Position numbers and translations under genes: made by a program. Shown in pieces: positions 28,950-37,950 of a stretch of 64,000 bases of DNA (positions within the stretch are counted from its first letter, which is position 1; each line of letters begins with the position of its first letter). Source of the stretch: Eubacteriaceae bacterium (lineage in GTDB: Bacteria > Bacillota > Clostridia > Lachnospirales > Lachnospiraceae); assembly GCA_910575665.1 (NCBI GenBank), contig CAJTFB010000019.1:22888-86887 (forward strand). Reading direction: 5' to 3'. The notes under the pieces are model-generated. The model saw only the letters and a program-made list of their open reading frames with translations, made no database searches and was not told the origin of the DNA.

Positions 28950-29960
28950 TCACGAACTTTTTCGTAAGATCAGATTGGCTGCCACTTCTATTTTCACAAA
29001 GGTATCTTGTGGATTTACGATCTGTTCATGTAAACGTCTTACTGCTATTTGGCCCATGTACTGCTGGGGAACGCGGATGGAGGACAGAGGCGGGGAAATA
29101 TATATGCAGTGCGGTATGTCATCAAAGCCAATGATACGTATATCTTTGGGAATTTCATAACCATGTTCCTGAAAGGCCCGGATTGCACCAATGGCGATGA
29201 AATCGTTGTCGGCAAAATAGCAGGAGGCAATCGGTATATTCTGAGCCAGAAGATTTTTTATATCAGCATAGGCCCCTTCAACAGAAGGGGCTACTTTATG
29301 TATAATGGAATGAAATGAGGACATTCCGTTTTTATGTAAAGCTTTATCGAAACCAGTGGCACGTTCTTCAAAGTTATGCAGCGAATAAGAAGAGTGAAGG
29401 TATCCGGGCTGGGTTTTTGTTTGCTGAATCAGGTAGTCTGTCGCGGAAAAGGCACCCATTAAGTTATTAATAAGTACACAGTCCATTTCATGATTTTCAA
29501 AATAGTTGTCCAGCAAAACAATAGGAACAGGACATTTTGAGAAAGAAGAAATATCGAGTTCCTGCATTTGGGTACCCAGTAAAATGATTCCCTTTGCTCC
29601 ATTTTGTTTTATCATGTTTAGATGTTTTGGAATATCATCTCCTTCGTATAGGAACAGGGTATTTAGTATATAGTTATGCTGCTTGCATTCGAGGTCGATC
29701 CCCTCCGAAAGCTGGGAGAAAAAAGGTGTATCAGTGACAAGTATCCCATTTTTGCGGTAAATAATGAGATAAATGTTTTTTGGTTCTGAAGATGACCCGG
29801 ATGGTGAAATGCGGGTAAAATCATAGCCGAATTCTATGGCGGCATCCAAAATCCGTTTCCTGGTTTTTGTGCTGACGCCTGGTTTGTTGTGAAGTGCCAG
29901 TGATATAGCAGCTTCTGATAAATTCAATTTTTTTGAAAGTTCTTTAGCAGTGATGGACAA
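28950..29960 (-). CDS. LacI family transcriptional regulator
   Basis: Sugar-responsive DNA-binding protein, 336 aa. The N-terminal LacI helix-turn-helix (ITAKELSKKLNLSEAAISLA) is followed by the hinge-region motif KTRKRILDAAIEFGYDF and a periplasmic-binding-protein-like effector domain (about 60-336) with VLLDNYFENHEMDCVLINN and GFDDIPHCIYISPPLSSIRV. TTG start at 29960 with GGGGGA upstream on the minus strand. It ends 18 nt from the end of the convergent GH43 gene, suggesting a local carbohydrate-use switch. The ligand cannot be told from sequence. Confidence 0.93.
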   Translation of the reverse strand: MSITAKELSKKLNLSEAAISLALHNKPGVSTKTRKRILDAAIEFGYDFTRISPSGSSSEPKNIYLIIYRKNGILVTDTPFFSQLSEGIDLECKQHNYILNTLFLYEGDDIPKHLNMIKQNGAKGIILLGTQMQELDISSFSKCPVPIVLLDNYFENHEMDCVLINNLMGAFSATDYLIQQTKTQPGYLHSSYSLHNFEERATGFDKALHKNGMSSFHSIIHKVAPSVEGAYADIKNLLAQNIPIASCYFADNDFIAIGAIRAFQEHGYEIPKDIRIIGFDDIPHCIYISPPLSSIRVPQQYMGQIAVRRLHEQIVNPQDTFVKIEVAANLILRKSS

Positions 29961-30014
29961 AAGAATCCCCCGTTCTGAATATAATCATGTACTGATATGA
30001 AAGTTTTTACAGAA

Positions 30015-30040
30015 CAAGAACGTCCGCAGGGACGTTCTTG
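30015..30040 (-). terminator. Hairpin between the PRTase-like gene and the LacI gene
   Basis: CAAGAACGTCC (30015-30025) pairs perfectly with GGACGTTCTTG (30030-30040) around a 4-nt loop. It lies about 37 nt past the PRTase-like stop codon. The downstream T tract on the minus strand is weak, so it could also be a protein-binding palindrome. Confidence 0.55.
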
Positions 30041-30076
30041 AAAAAAATCAGAGCTGGCTTCTGGTAGGTAAAACTT

Positions 30077-30727
30077 TTATAATTTCGAATACCCATAGCT
30101 GTTCACAATGGCATCGATTTTATGTCCAGCTTCACAGAAAGGACAGTGATGCTGAGAGAAGGATTGGTAATCAGGCAGATCATCTGTGTGGAAGATCGAT
30201 TTGACAGTGTGTCCCTCTATCTGGTCAGTGGCACTGAAGATTGCCGAGATTCCCTGAATGATCCCGCCATAATATTCTATACACTCCAGACTTTGTGCAA
30301 TGGTCTTTCCGGTTGTGGCAGAGGCGAGAAGGAGAAGAACATTTTTTCCCCTCACCATCGGCTGAATGTTATCACGGAACATCATCTGTCCGCTGGAGTT
30401 AAACTCTGGTTCAATGACGTAGATACTCTGGTGCATATTCATGGAGATCACACCGGCCTCTGTGAGCTTGCTGGCAAGAAAGGCGCCGATCATATAGCAG
30501 CCATCCATACAGATAATTGTATCAATAGGCGTGCTGTACTGGTATTCTTTCGCCATAGTAGAAGCGGCCTGATAGGCTTCCCTCTGTCCCACTTTCAGAC
30601 GTGTCATATCCATATAATAATTGATGTGTGAATGGTTTGTGGCAAAATGCCCTGGTACCACCTTAAGAATAAGTTTATTGTTGATTTTGGATGGAATTTT
30701 AATTACATTTTCAAGTTTTTCGAACAT
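30077..30727 (-). CDS. Phosphoribosyltransferase-like protein
   Basis: A 216-aa protein with the type I phosphoribosyltransferase fold pattern, related to orotate PRTases. ATHSHINYYMD-like N-terminal blocks and DTIICMDGCYMIGAFLASKL lead to the PRPP-loop position. The usual hydrophobic-DD-x-x-TTG loop here reads VLLLLASATTGKT, so both acidic residues that bind PRPP-Mg are replaced. The C-terminus HHCPFCEAGHKIDAIVNSYG has a CPxC pair not typical of pyrimidine PRTases. ATG 30727 has AAGGAGG 9 nt upstream. It may be a regulator or a changed-specificity enzyme; the purL gene downstream on the other strand is only a loose nucleotide link. Confidence 0.65.
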   Translation of the reverse strand: MFEKLENVIKIPSKINNKLILKVVPGHFATNHSHINYYMDMTRLKVGQREAYQAASTMAKEYQYSTPIDTIICMDGCYMIGAFLASKLTEAGVISMNMHQSIYVIEPEFNSSGQMMFRDNIQPMVRGKNVLLLLASATTGKTIAQSLECIEYYGGIIQGISAIFSATDQIEGHTVKSIFHTDDLPDYQSFSQHHCPFCEAGHKIDAIVNSYGYSKL

Positions 30728-30809
30728 ATTTGCATACCTCCTTACAAAAATCATTGACGTTTATATTCCCTTTAACGCCCATTATACCATGTTCCCTGTT
30801 GTTTGACAA

Positions 30810-31166
30810 TTAAAGTATTTCTTCTGTCTCAGCGGTATCTGCGGTTAATTCCTCCTCTGGATTCTCCGCAACGGCCTGCTTCTTTGGAGGCTGGGACAGG
30901 AAAACCAGAGTGCACAACAGCACAGATAATACGATCGGAGCTAAGTATATGAAAGTCCGAAAGTCTGGATTGAACTTTGTTCCAGGAGTATTAAAATAGA
31001 CAAATAGGGCGATATAGATAGAAAATAAAATAATTCCTAACACCGTTCCCAAAATCCTTCCTATTTGTTTCCCTTTGAATCTGGCTTTTAAAAGACAGAA
31101 TGCAATAGCAAAGGTCAGGCCTCCGTCAAAAAGACCAAAAATAAGCATACCAACATGAATACCCAT
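30810..31166 (-). CDS. Small membrane protein of unknown function
   Basis: 118-aa protein with three predicted membrane segments (about residues 3-25, 38-60 and 72-92) and an acidic, Pro/Glu-rich cytoplasmic tail rich in PEEELTADTAE-type sequence. Not recognised as any family. ATG 31166 is preferred because CGGAG lies 7 nt upstream; the longer frame from 31196 has no ribosome site. It stands alone, divergent from the tRNA-Leu gene. Confidence 0.6.
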   Translation of the reverse strand: MGIHVGMLIFGLFDGGLTFAIAFCLLKARFKGKQIGRILGTVLGIILFSIYIALFVYFNTPGTKFNPDFRTFIYLAPIVLSVLLCTLVFLSQPPKKQAVAENPEEELTADTAETEEIL

Positions 31167-31267
31167 AACAATCTCCGTTCCTGCGATTTCACGCATATTA
31201 ATGATAGTATTAAAACACTTTAAATCTAGTATACTATAAATTAATTTAAATTTCTATCAATTTTTTA

Positions 31268-31296
31268 TTGACATTTGAAAAAAAATGTGATAATTT
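31268..31296 (+). promoter_or_regulatory. Promoter of tRNA-Leu
   Basis: TTGACA (31268-31273), 17 nt, then TAATTT (31291-31296), ending 10 nt before the tRNA. Confidence 0.65.
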
Positions 31297-31306
31297 AAAT
31301 AAGCAC

Positions 31307-31390
31307 GCAGGAGTGGCGGAATTGGCAGACGCGCAGGCTTCAGGTGCCTGTGGTAGCAATATCGTGTGGGTTCAAGTCCCATCTCCTGCA
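31307..31390 (+). tRNA. tRNA-Leu (anticodon CAG)
   Basis: 84-nt class II tRNA. Acceptor GCAGGAG pairs with CTCCTGC; discriminator A at 31390. The anticodon arm GGCTTCAGGTGCC presents CAG, decoding CUG. A long variable arm and the T-loop GGTTCAAGTCC are present. The CCA end is not encoded. Confidence 0.97.
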
Positions 31391-31519
31391 TTGTCACGAA
31401 AAAGATATGAGTTGATCATATCTTTTTTTTGTTTTAATCGGAAATACCTTTACAACTTCAAAAAATATGGTAAAATATATGATGTATGTTTACAAATATA
31501 TAGTTTTTGGAGGAAAGTG

Positions 31520-32683
31520 ATGAATAACTCAAAGAAATTGGCAAAAAACGGTGGGATTGGAGCAGAGAAGCAAAGTAAAGGTTCAGGAAGTGTAATCATT
31601 GCTTCGAAAAATAAAATTTTACTGACACTTGGAATTGCAGCGATTATTATTCTTTGTGCTGGTGTATTTTATATGCAGCTGAGACCTCGAGCGGTTTTGA
31701 AGGTGACTCAGACGAATGAAGATGGTGGAGAAAAGACCAATACAGTTTATATGAAAGAAGCGGTTTACGATATTTATACTCTTGAGACACAGTTTAATTC
31801 CTATGCTTCCTTGTATCAGCAGATGTATGGTACAACTTATTGGGAGATGGAAAACGCAGACGAGGACGGAAGAAATGGTGCTTCTGCTGCCAAAAAACAG
31901 GTGATGGATGGTCTCAAGCAGAAAGAGATCCTCTATATGGAGGCACAGAAATTAGGACACACATTGACAGACGAAGAAAAGAAAGCAGCGGATGAAAGTG
32001 CAACAAAAGCGATGGAATCCATGACAGATGGTCAGAAAAAACTTCCAGGGTTGGATGAAGAGACTCTGAAGGAAGTATTTGCGAAAAATGCACTGGTTCA
32101 AAAATATAGACAAGTTATCATTTCAGAGAGCGGCATTGACCGAGAAGCTCTGAAAGCTACCGTGAAAAAAGAAGATTTTCGCCAGTATACGATGCAGTAC
32201 TATAAAGTAAGCAATAAAACAGGTTCCGGGGAAGAAGAAGTGGATGTGACCGCAGAACAGAAGCAGACCAATCTGAACAATATGAAAGCCCTTCAGGAAA
32301 AAGCGAAGACTGCCGAGGACTTTACAAAGCTTCTGGAAGAAAATGATACGACAGGAATCCAGGCAGTTCAGACCCAGGAGCTTTTGGAAAAAGATATGGA
32401 TAGTTCTTCTTTCCTGACAAAGAAACTGAGAAAACGTTTGATCAAGATGAGCAATGATCAGATTTCAGATGTCATTGAGGGTGAAGACGGATATTACCTG
32501 GTGAAAATGGTAAATAACGATGACAGCGCCGCCTATGACAAAGAATGTGATTCTGTAGTGAGCGCTGAGGAAACCAAACAGTTTAATGCGAAATATGCTG
32601 AGATTAAAACGAGATATAATACAGAAGTTCAGAGCTATTGGAAGGGACGTGTGAAACTCGGTTCCTACACAGCAGTACAATAA
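31520..32683 (+). CDS. Membrane-anchored SurA/PrsA-like foldase
   Basis: 387-aa exported chaperone-like protein. A Lys-rich N-terminus is followed by one membrane anchor (about 36-56) and an extracytoplasmic helical region resembling the SurA N-terminal chaperone domain (AKKQVMDGLKQKEILYMEAQ, LTDEEKKAADE). A weakly conserved parvulin-like PpiC region is near 255-345 (ISDVIEGEDGYYLVKMVNN). Such proteins help fold secreted proteins at the outer membrane face; isomerase activity is uncertain because the core is divergent. ATG 31520 has GGAGGAAAG upstream. A longer frame through the tRNA-Leu is an artefact. Confidence 0.75.
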   Translation: MNNSKKLAKNGGIGAEKQSKGSGSVIIASKNKILLTLGIAAIIILCAGVFYMQLRPRAVLKVTQTNEDGGEKTNTVYMKEAVYDIYTLETQFNSYASLYQQMYGTTYWEMENADEDGRNGASAAKKQVMDGLKQKEILYMEAQKLGHTLTDEEKKAADESATKAMESMTDGQKKLPGLDEETLKEVFAKNALVQKYRQVIISESGIDREALKATVKKEDFRQYTMQYYKVSNKTGSGEEEVDVTAEQKQTNLNNMKALQEKAKTAEDFTKLLEENDTTGIQAVQTQELLEKDMDSSSFLTKKLRKRLIKMSNDQISDVIEGEDGYYLVKMVNNDDSAAYDKECDSVVSAEETKQFNAKYAEIKTRYNTEVQSYWKGRVKLGSYTAVQ

Positions 32684-32728
32684 TAACATCACAATATGTT
32701 TCAACAGACGAGATAGGAGAGAAAAGCC

Positions 32729-35700
32729 ATGGCAGAGGTTAAGCGGATTTACGTGGAAAAGAAGGAAGACTATGCGGTTGCGGCAAAGGATCTAAAAAAG
32801 GAGATCCAGGAATATCTTGGCATCAAAGATCTGGAGCAGGTACGGGTTCTGAATCGCTATGATGTAGAGGGAATCAGCGAGAGTACTTACAAGAAGGCAC
32901 TTGCCACTGTATTTTCAGAGCCGCCGGTGGATTATGTCTATGAGGAAGGTTTTGAGAAAAAAGAGGGAGACCGGGTATTTTCTGTGGAATATCTTCCAGG
33001 ACAGTTTGACCAGAGAGCGGATTCTGCCGAGCAGTGTGTGAAACTCCTGAAGGAAAGCGAGGAGCCGGTGATCCGTTCCGCCACTACCTATATTCTTAGC
33101 GGTGGGATCAGCGATGAGGAATTTGTCCGCATCAAAGAGTATTGTATTAATCCAGTGGATTCCAGAGAGACGGATGAGACGGTGCCGGATACGCTGGTGG
33201 CTGTTTTTGATGAACCTTCCGATGTGGCAGTATTTGATGGCTTTCAGGCCATGCCGGAGCCAGAGCTGAAAGCGCTTTATGATTCTCTGGGACTTGCCAT
33301 GACTTTTAAGGATTTCCTTCATATACAAAATTATTTTAAAAATGAGGAGAAAAGGGATCCAAGCATGACGGAAATCCGTGTGCTGGATACCTATTGGTCA
33401 GATCACTGCCGCCATACCACATTTTTGACAGAATTGAAAAATATTACCTTTGAAGATGGTGATTACAAAGAGCCGATACAGGCCGCCTATGAAATGTATA
33501 AAAAGGATCATGACAAGATCTACGAGGGAAGAAACGATAAATTTGTCTCCCTGATGGATATTGCCCTTATGGCGATGAAGAAGCTGCGGGCGGATGGAAA
33601 ACTGGAAGATATGGAGGTTTCCGATGAGATCAATGCCTGTTCCATCGTGGTTCCTGTGGAGATCGATCACGAGGACGGAAGAGGACCGGTGGAAGAGGAA
33701 TGGCTCGTATTTTTCAAAAATGAGACCCACAATCATCCAACAGAGATCGAGCCCTTCGGTGGCGCGGCGACCTGTCTCGGCGGAGCGATCCGCGATCCGC
33801 TGTCAGGACGCGGATATGTGTATCAGGCGATGCGTGTGACAGGAGCAGCAGATCCTACCAAATCTCTGAAAGAAACGATGGAAGGAAAGCTGGCACAGCG
33901 TAAGATCGTGACAGGAGCAGCCAGCGGCTACAGCTCTTATGGCAATCAGATCGGACTTGCCACAGGTCTTGTGGACGAGATCTATCATCCCAATTATGTG
34001 GCAAAACGTCTTGAGATCGGTGCAGTCATGGGCGCCGCACCAAGAAAAAATGTGATTCGGGAAAATTCTGATCCAGAGGATATCATAATACTGCTCGGCG
34101 GACGTACTGGCCGGGACGGCTGTGGTGGAGCCACAGGTTCTTCCAAGGCACACAACACCGAGTCCATCGACACCTGCGGCGCTGAGGTACAGAAAGGAAA
34201 TGCGCCGACGGAACGTAAGATCCAGAGACTGTTCCGCCGTGAAGAAGTCAGCCGCCTGATCAAAATATGTAACGATTTTGGCGCTGGCGGTGTATCGGTG
34301 GCTATCGGAGAGCTGGCGGATGGTCTGACAGTTGATCTTGACAAGGTGCCGAAAAAATATGCCGGTCTTGACGGTACGGAGCTTGCGATCTCAGAGTCCC
34401 AGGAGCGTATGGCGATCGTGGTAGATCCGAAGGATGTAGATAAAATGCTTGCCTTCGCGGAGGAAGAGAACTTAGAGGCGGTACCGGTGGCTGTGGTGAC
34501 GAAGGAACCAAGACTGGTGCTGAAATGGAGAGGCAAAGAGATCGTAAACATTTCCAGAGCCTTTTTGGATACCAACGGAGCACATCAGGAGACGGATGTA
34601 ACGGTGGAGACTCCGAAAAAAGCAGACAATTATCTGGATCAAGTAAATGTTTCCGACAGTTTTGCAGAGACATTTAAAGAAAATCTGAAAGATCTGAATG
34701 TATGTTCCAAAAAGGGACTGGTAGAGATGTTTGACAGCTCCATCGGAGCCTGCACGGTAGACATGCCTTATGGTGGTAAATATCAGCTGACGCCTACCCA
34801 GACAATGATCGCTAAACTACCTGTGCTAGATGGCACATGTGATACGGTGACCATGATGAGTTATGGAATGGACCCTGATCTGATGAGCTGGAGTCCTTAC
34901 CACGGAGCGGAGTATGCGGTGCTCACTTCTGTGGCAAAGATCGTGGCAGCCGGTGGTGATTTCACAAAGATCCGTTTCACATTCCAGGAGTACTTCAAGC
35001 GCATGACAGAGGACAGCAGACGCTGGGGTGAGCCGATGGCAGCTCTTCTCGGGGCTTATGATGCCCAGATGAAGTTGGGACTTCCGTCTATCGGCGGTAA
35101 GGACAGCATGTCGGGAACTTTTAACGATATTGATGTTCCACCGACACTTTGCTCCTTTGCGGTAGATGTGGCGAAGATTTCCGATGTGGTGACGCCAGAA
35201 TTAAAAGCAGCAGGAAATGTACTTGTGAAATTCCCGATCCGCAAGGACCGTTTCGACCTTCCGGATTATGAATATATTATGGATCTCTATGGAAAAGTGA
35301 CTGAGCTCATCCACCAGGGTGTAGTGAAATCCGCCTATGCCCTGACAGGAAAGGGCACCGCAGAAGCGGTTGCCAAGATGGCATTTGGCAATAAGCTGGG
35401 TGTTCAGTTTGATTCTTCCAAAAGGATTGAGGAGTATTTCAAACCTGCATACGGTGACATTCTTGTTGAGATCCCCGCAGCGGAACTGGAAAAAGTACAG
35501 GCCCTAGGCGTAGATTTTGTACAGATCGGTGAAATAGTGTCCCAGCAGGCATTTACCTATGGTTCTGAAAGTGTGTCCATGGAAGCTGCCATCGACGCAT
35601 GGACTAGTACTCTGGAGAAGGTATTCCCAACCCGGTCCGGCGTAGAGGATACGAAGATCGATACCGGATTATATGATACGAAGGACATTTATGTCTGCCG

Positions 35701-36511
35701 CCACAAAGTGGCAAAACCAAAGGTATTTGTACCAGTATTTCCGGGAACAAACTGTGAGTACGATACGATTCGCGCCTTTGAACGGGCAGGGGCTGACACC
35801 GAGAGCATCGTATTTAAAAATATGACAGAGCAGAATATCAAGGACAGCGTGGACGCCTTTGAGAGTGCGATCAACCAGTCCCAGATCCTTATGTTCTCCG
35901 GCGGTTTCAGCGCCGGTGATGAACCGGACGGTTCCGCCAAATTCATCACTTCCGTATTCCGTAATGAGAGGATCAAGGAAGCGGTACACCGTCTGCTTCA
36001 GGAGCGAGATGGTCTTGTTCTCGGCATCTGTAACGGATTCCAGGCACTGATCAAGTTAGGTCTTGTGCCTTTCGGTGAGATCCACACCCAGAAAGAGGAC
36101 TCCCCGACGCTGACGACCAACAGCATCGGCAGACATATTAGCAAATCTGTTTATCTGAAAGTAGTGACCAATAAATCTCCATGGCTCCAGAAGGCGGAGC
36201 TGGGCGGCGTGTACTCGGTACCGGCGTCCCACGGGGAAGGCCGTTTTGTGGCAAATAAGGAGTGGATCGACAAGCTCTTTGCCAATGGCCAGGTAGCGAC
36301 CCAGTACGTGGACGTAGACGGCAATCCGACCATGGACGAGGACTTCAACCCGAATGGCTCTTATTATGCTATCGAGGGAATTACCAGTCCGGATGGACGG
36401 GTACTTGGAAAAATGGCACACTCCGAGCGAAGGGGCGACGGAGTGGCTGTGAATATATTTGGAGAGCAGAACCAGTTGATCTTCGAGAGCGGCATCGAAT
36501 ACTTCCGTTAA
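32729..36511 (+). CDS. purL: Phosphoribosylformylglycinamidine synthase, single-chain PurL-PurQ
   Basis: Purine synthesis enzyme, 1260 aa, that turns FGAR, glutamine and ATP into FGAM. It is the large fused form: N-terminal PurS-like region, two AIRS-like ATP-grasp halves (SDHCRHTTF, FFKNETHNHPTEIEPFGGAA), and a C-terminal glutaminase. The glutaminase has PVFPGTNCEYDT, catalytic Cys in GICNGFQALI and the His-Glu pair in SHGEGRF. GGAGAG precedes ATG 32729. The stop codon lies inside a 16-bp repeat that reappears inverted at 36709-36724. No other pur genes are adjacent. Confidence 0.96.
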   Translation: MAEVKRIYVEKKEDYAVAAKDLKKEIQEYLGIKDLEQVRVLNRYDVEGISESTYKKALATVFSEPPVDYVYEEGFEKKEGDRVFSVEYLPGQFDQRADSAEQCVKLLKESEEPVIRSATTYILSGGISDEEFVRIKEYCINPVDSRETDETVPDTLVAVFDEPSDVAVFDGFQAMPEPELKALYDSLGLAMTFKDFLHIQNYFKNEEKRDPSMTEIRVLDTYWSDHCRHTTFLTELKNITFEDGDYKEPIQAAYEMYKKDHDKIYEGRNDKFVSLMDIALMAMKKLRADGKLEDMEVSDEINACSIVVPVEIDHEDGRGPVEEEWLVFFKNETHNHPTEIEPFGGAATCLGGAIRDPLSGRGYVYQAMRVTGAADPTKSLKETMEGKLAQRKIVTGAASGYSSYGNQIGLATGLVDEIYHPNYVAKRLEIGAVMGAAPRKNVIRENSDPEDIIILLGGRTGRDGCGGATGSSKAHNTESIDTCGAEVQKGNAPTERKIQRLFRREEVSRLIKICNDFGAGGVSVAIGELADGLTVDLDKVPKKYAGLDGTELAISESQERMAIVVDPKDVDKMLAFAEEENLEAVPVAVVTKEPRLVLKWRGKEIVNISRAFLDTNGAHQETDVTVETPKKADNYLDQVNVSDSFAETFKENLKDLNVCSKKGLVEMFDSSIGACTVDMPYGGKYQLTPTQTMIAKLPVLDGTCDTVTMMSYGMDPDLMSWSPYHGAEYAVLTSVAKIVAAGGDFTKIRFTFQEYFKRMTEDSRRWGEPMAALLGAYDAQMKLGLPSIGGKDSMSGTFNDIDVPPTLCSFAVDVAKISDVVTPELKAAGNVLVKFPIRKDRFDLPDYEYIMDLYGKVTELIHQGVVKSAYALTGKGTAEAVAKMAFGNKLGVQFDSSKRIEEYFKPAYGDILVEIPAAELEKVQALGVDFVQIGEIVSQQAFTYGSESVSMEAAIDAWTSTLEKVFPTRSGVEDTKIDTGLYDTKDIYVCRHKVAKPKVFVPVFPGTNCEYDTIRAFERAGADTESIVFKNMTEQNIKDSVDAFESAINQSQILMFSGGFSAGDEPDGSAKFITSVFRNERIKEAVHRLLQERDGLVLGICNGFQALIKLGLVPFGEIHTQKEDSPTLTTNSIGRHISKSVYLKVVTNKSPWLQKAELGGVYSVPASHGEGRFVANKEWIDKLFANGQVATQYVDVDGNPTMDEDFNPNGSYYAIEGITSPDGRVLGKMAHSERRGDGVAVNIFGEQNQLIFESGIEYFR

Positions 36512-36724
36512 GCAACGAGCCGTGCAGAAAAGGACCGCCGGCACAGCTGTGCTTGCACAGTGCTGTGCCGGCGGTCCTTTTCTATACGGCGACTGCCGCG
36601 ATGACGAGACCGCGGAGCGGGCGAGGAATCGGGGTCGTTGCTTAACGAAGTAGGTGTGTTATACGGCGACTGCCGCGATGACGAGGCCGCGGAGCGGGCG
36701 AGGAATCAGGCTCGTTGCTTAACG
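36506..36724. repeat. 219-bp element with 16-bp terminal inverted repeats behind purL
   Basis: CGTTAAGCAACGAGCC (36506-36521, containing the purL stop codon) is perfectly inverted at 36709-36724. Between them lie the hairpin at 36526-36583 and two 65-nt direct repeats (36583-36647 and 36660-36724, three differences). The first copy carries the same inverted end with one mismatch. No transposase is present. It could be a MITE-like or extragenic repeat. Confidence 0.65.
36526..36583 (+). terminator. Very long hairpin after purL
   Basis: A 21-nt arm at 36526-36546 pairs perfectly with 36563-36583 (AAAAGGACC / GGTCCTTTT at the base). The loop itself folds as CTGTG/CACAG. It is about 26 bp in total, GC-rich, and ends in CCTTTTCT on the plus strand. 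Confidence 0.7.
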
Positions 36725-36741
36725 GAAGAAAGGAGACTAAT

Positions 36742-37146
36742 ATGACATTATTTAAACATGAACTTCACATCAAGGAACGCCAGACGATGGTAGACATCAC
36801 ACCACAGATTCGTCAGGATATTGAGGAAAGTGGCATAAAGGATGGTATTGTAGTAGTATATTGTCCCCATACGACAGCAGGAATCACGATTAATGAAAAT
36901 GCAGATCCTGATGTGGTCCGGGATTTGATTTATGGATTTGAAAAGGTGTATCCAACCAGGGACGCAGCATACCGTCATTTTGAGGGAAACTCCCATGCTC
37001 ATATGAAATCCAGTACCATGGGGGCTTCCCAGACATTGATTTTGTCAGAAGGAAAACCCATTCTCGGGGTTTGGCAGGACGTTTATTTTTGTGAATTTGA
37101 CGGACCGAGAAACCGTAGCTTTTATGTAAAAGTGATGGAGGGATAA
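36742..37146 (+). CDS. YjbQ / UPF0047 family protein
   Basis: 134-aa protein of the YjbQ family, described as a secondary thiamine-phosphate synthase in E. coli. Conserved blocks are CPHTTAGITINENADPDV near residue 43, SHAHMKSSTMGASQT near 88 and the C-terminal DGPRNRSFYVKVM. ATG 36742 has AAAGGAG upstream; the longer in-frame start at 36715 falls in the repeat element and is rejected. It is followed after 7 nt by maf, so the two are co-transcribed. Confidence 0.88.
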   Translation: MTLFKHELHIKERQTMVDITPQIRQDIEESGIKDGIVVVYCPHTTAGITINENADPDVVRDLIYGFEKVYPTRDAAYRHFEGNSHAHMKSSTMGASQTLILSEGKPILGVWQDVYFCEFDGPRNRSFYVKVMEG

Positions 37147-37153
37147 ATCGTCT

Positions 37154-37741
37154 ATGAAAAAATCTATCATTCTTGCCTCTGGATCCCCCAGGCGCAGGGA
37201 ACTTTTAACCATGCTTTTTGAAGAGTTTGAGGTAATTGTCTCGGATTGCGATGAGATCATGACTAGTCACGATCCAGAAAAAGTGACAGAGGAACTCGCC
37301 CTGCAGAAGGCAGAAGCGGTGGCGGTGGGCTTGCCTCCGCGCACAGATCCGGTGATCGTGATAGGGGCGGATACAGTGGTTAGTATCGATGGGAAAATTC
37401 TTGGCAAACCTGCTGACCAGAAGCAGGCAGTGGACATGCTTCGCGTATTGAGTGGGAAAAGCCATAATGTGAGTACAGGCGTGGCATTGGTCGGGCTGGA
37501 AGATGGCAGACAAACACGGCTAAAAGTTTTTTCAGAGACGACAAAGGTGAGGGTTGCCGAGTTGACAGAAGAGGAGATCATATCCTATGTGAATACAAGT
37601 GAGCCCTATGATAAGGCGGGGGCGTATGGCATACAGGGGATTTTTGGAAAGCATATTCAGGGGATTGAGGGAGATTATAACAATGTGGTTGGACTGCCGG
37701 TGCACCGGCTTTATGAGGAATTGAAAGATTTCCTGTATTAG
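37154..37741 (+). CDS. maf: Maf-like nucleoside triphosphate pyrophosphatase
   Basis: 195-aa Maf/HAM1-fold enzyme that hydrolyses dTTP, UTP or modified nucleotides to monophosphates. N-terminal ILASGSPRRRELL is the nucleotide-binding motif; VIGADTVVSIDGKILGKPAD and EPYDKAGAYGIQGIFGKHIQ are family signatures with the catalytic Asp. The start at 37154 has GGAGGG just ahead, at the end of yjbQ. Transcription probably ends before the tRNA-Gly promoter, although no strong hairpin is seen. Confidence 0.93.
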   Translation: MKKSIILASGSPRRRELLTMLFEEFEVIVSDCDEIMTSHDPEKVTEELALQKAEAVAVGLPPRTDPVIVIGADTVVSIDGKILGKPADQKQAVDMLRVLSGKSHNVSTGVALVGLEDGRQTRLKVFSETTKVRVAELTEEEIISYVNTSEPYDKAGAYGIQGIFGKHIQGIEGDYNNVVGLPVHRLYEELKDFLY

Positions 37742-37798
37742 TGAACTTCGTCAGGATATAAATCTCTCAAAAAATCCCAAACAAATTTGAAAAAAATG

Positions 37799-37827
37799 TT
37801 GACAAAAGAAGAGTGTTTGTGTATAAT
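37799..37827 (+). promoter_or_regulatory. Consensus promoter of tRNA-Gly
   Basis: TTGACA (37799-37804), 17 nt, TATAAT (37822-37827). Between promoter and tRNA, TATTGTC and GACAATA (about 37831-37860) can form a leader stem. Confidence 0.85.
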
Positions 37828-37861
37828 AATTATTGTCGCTGGGAAATGAAAGTGACAATAA

Positions 37862-37934
37862 GCGCGAGTGGCTCAGTTGGTAGAGCACAACCTTGCCAAG
37901 GTTGGGGCCGCGGGTTCGAGTCCCGTCTCGCGCT
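37862..37934 (+). tRNA. tRNA-Gly (anticodon GCC)
   Basis: 73-nt tRNA. Acceptor GCGCGAG pairs with CTCGCGC; discriminator T. Anticodon arm CCTTGCCAAGG presents GCC. D-loop GCTCAGTTGGTAGAGC and T-arm GGGTTCGAGTCCC are canonical. CCA is not encoded, and a T7 run follows. The phage-derived cassette begins about 850 nt downstream. Confidence 0.98.
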
Positions 37935-37950
37935 TTTTTTATTTGATAGA

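Noticed and set aside
31268..31519. N-terminal extension of the foldase frame through the tRNA-Leu gene
   Set aside because: The peptide VAELADAQASG is the well-known false translation of tRNA-Leu; the ATG at 31520 has the ribosome site.
36262..36645. Plus-strand frame across the purL end and the repeat element
   Set aside because: Overlaps the conserved glutaminase domain of purL in another frame and continues into the repeats.
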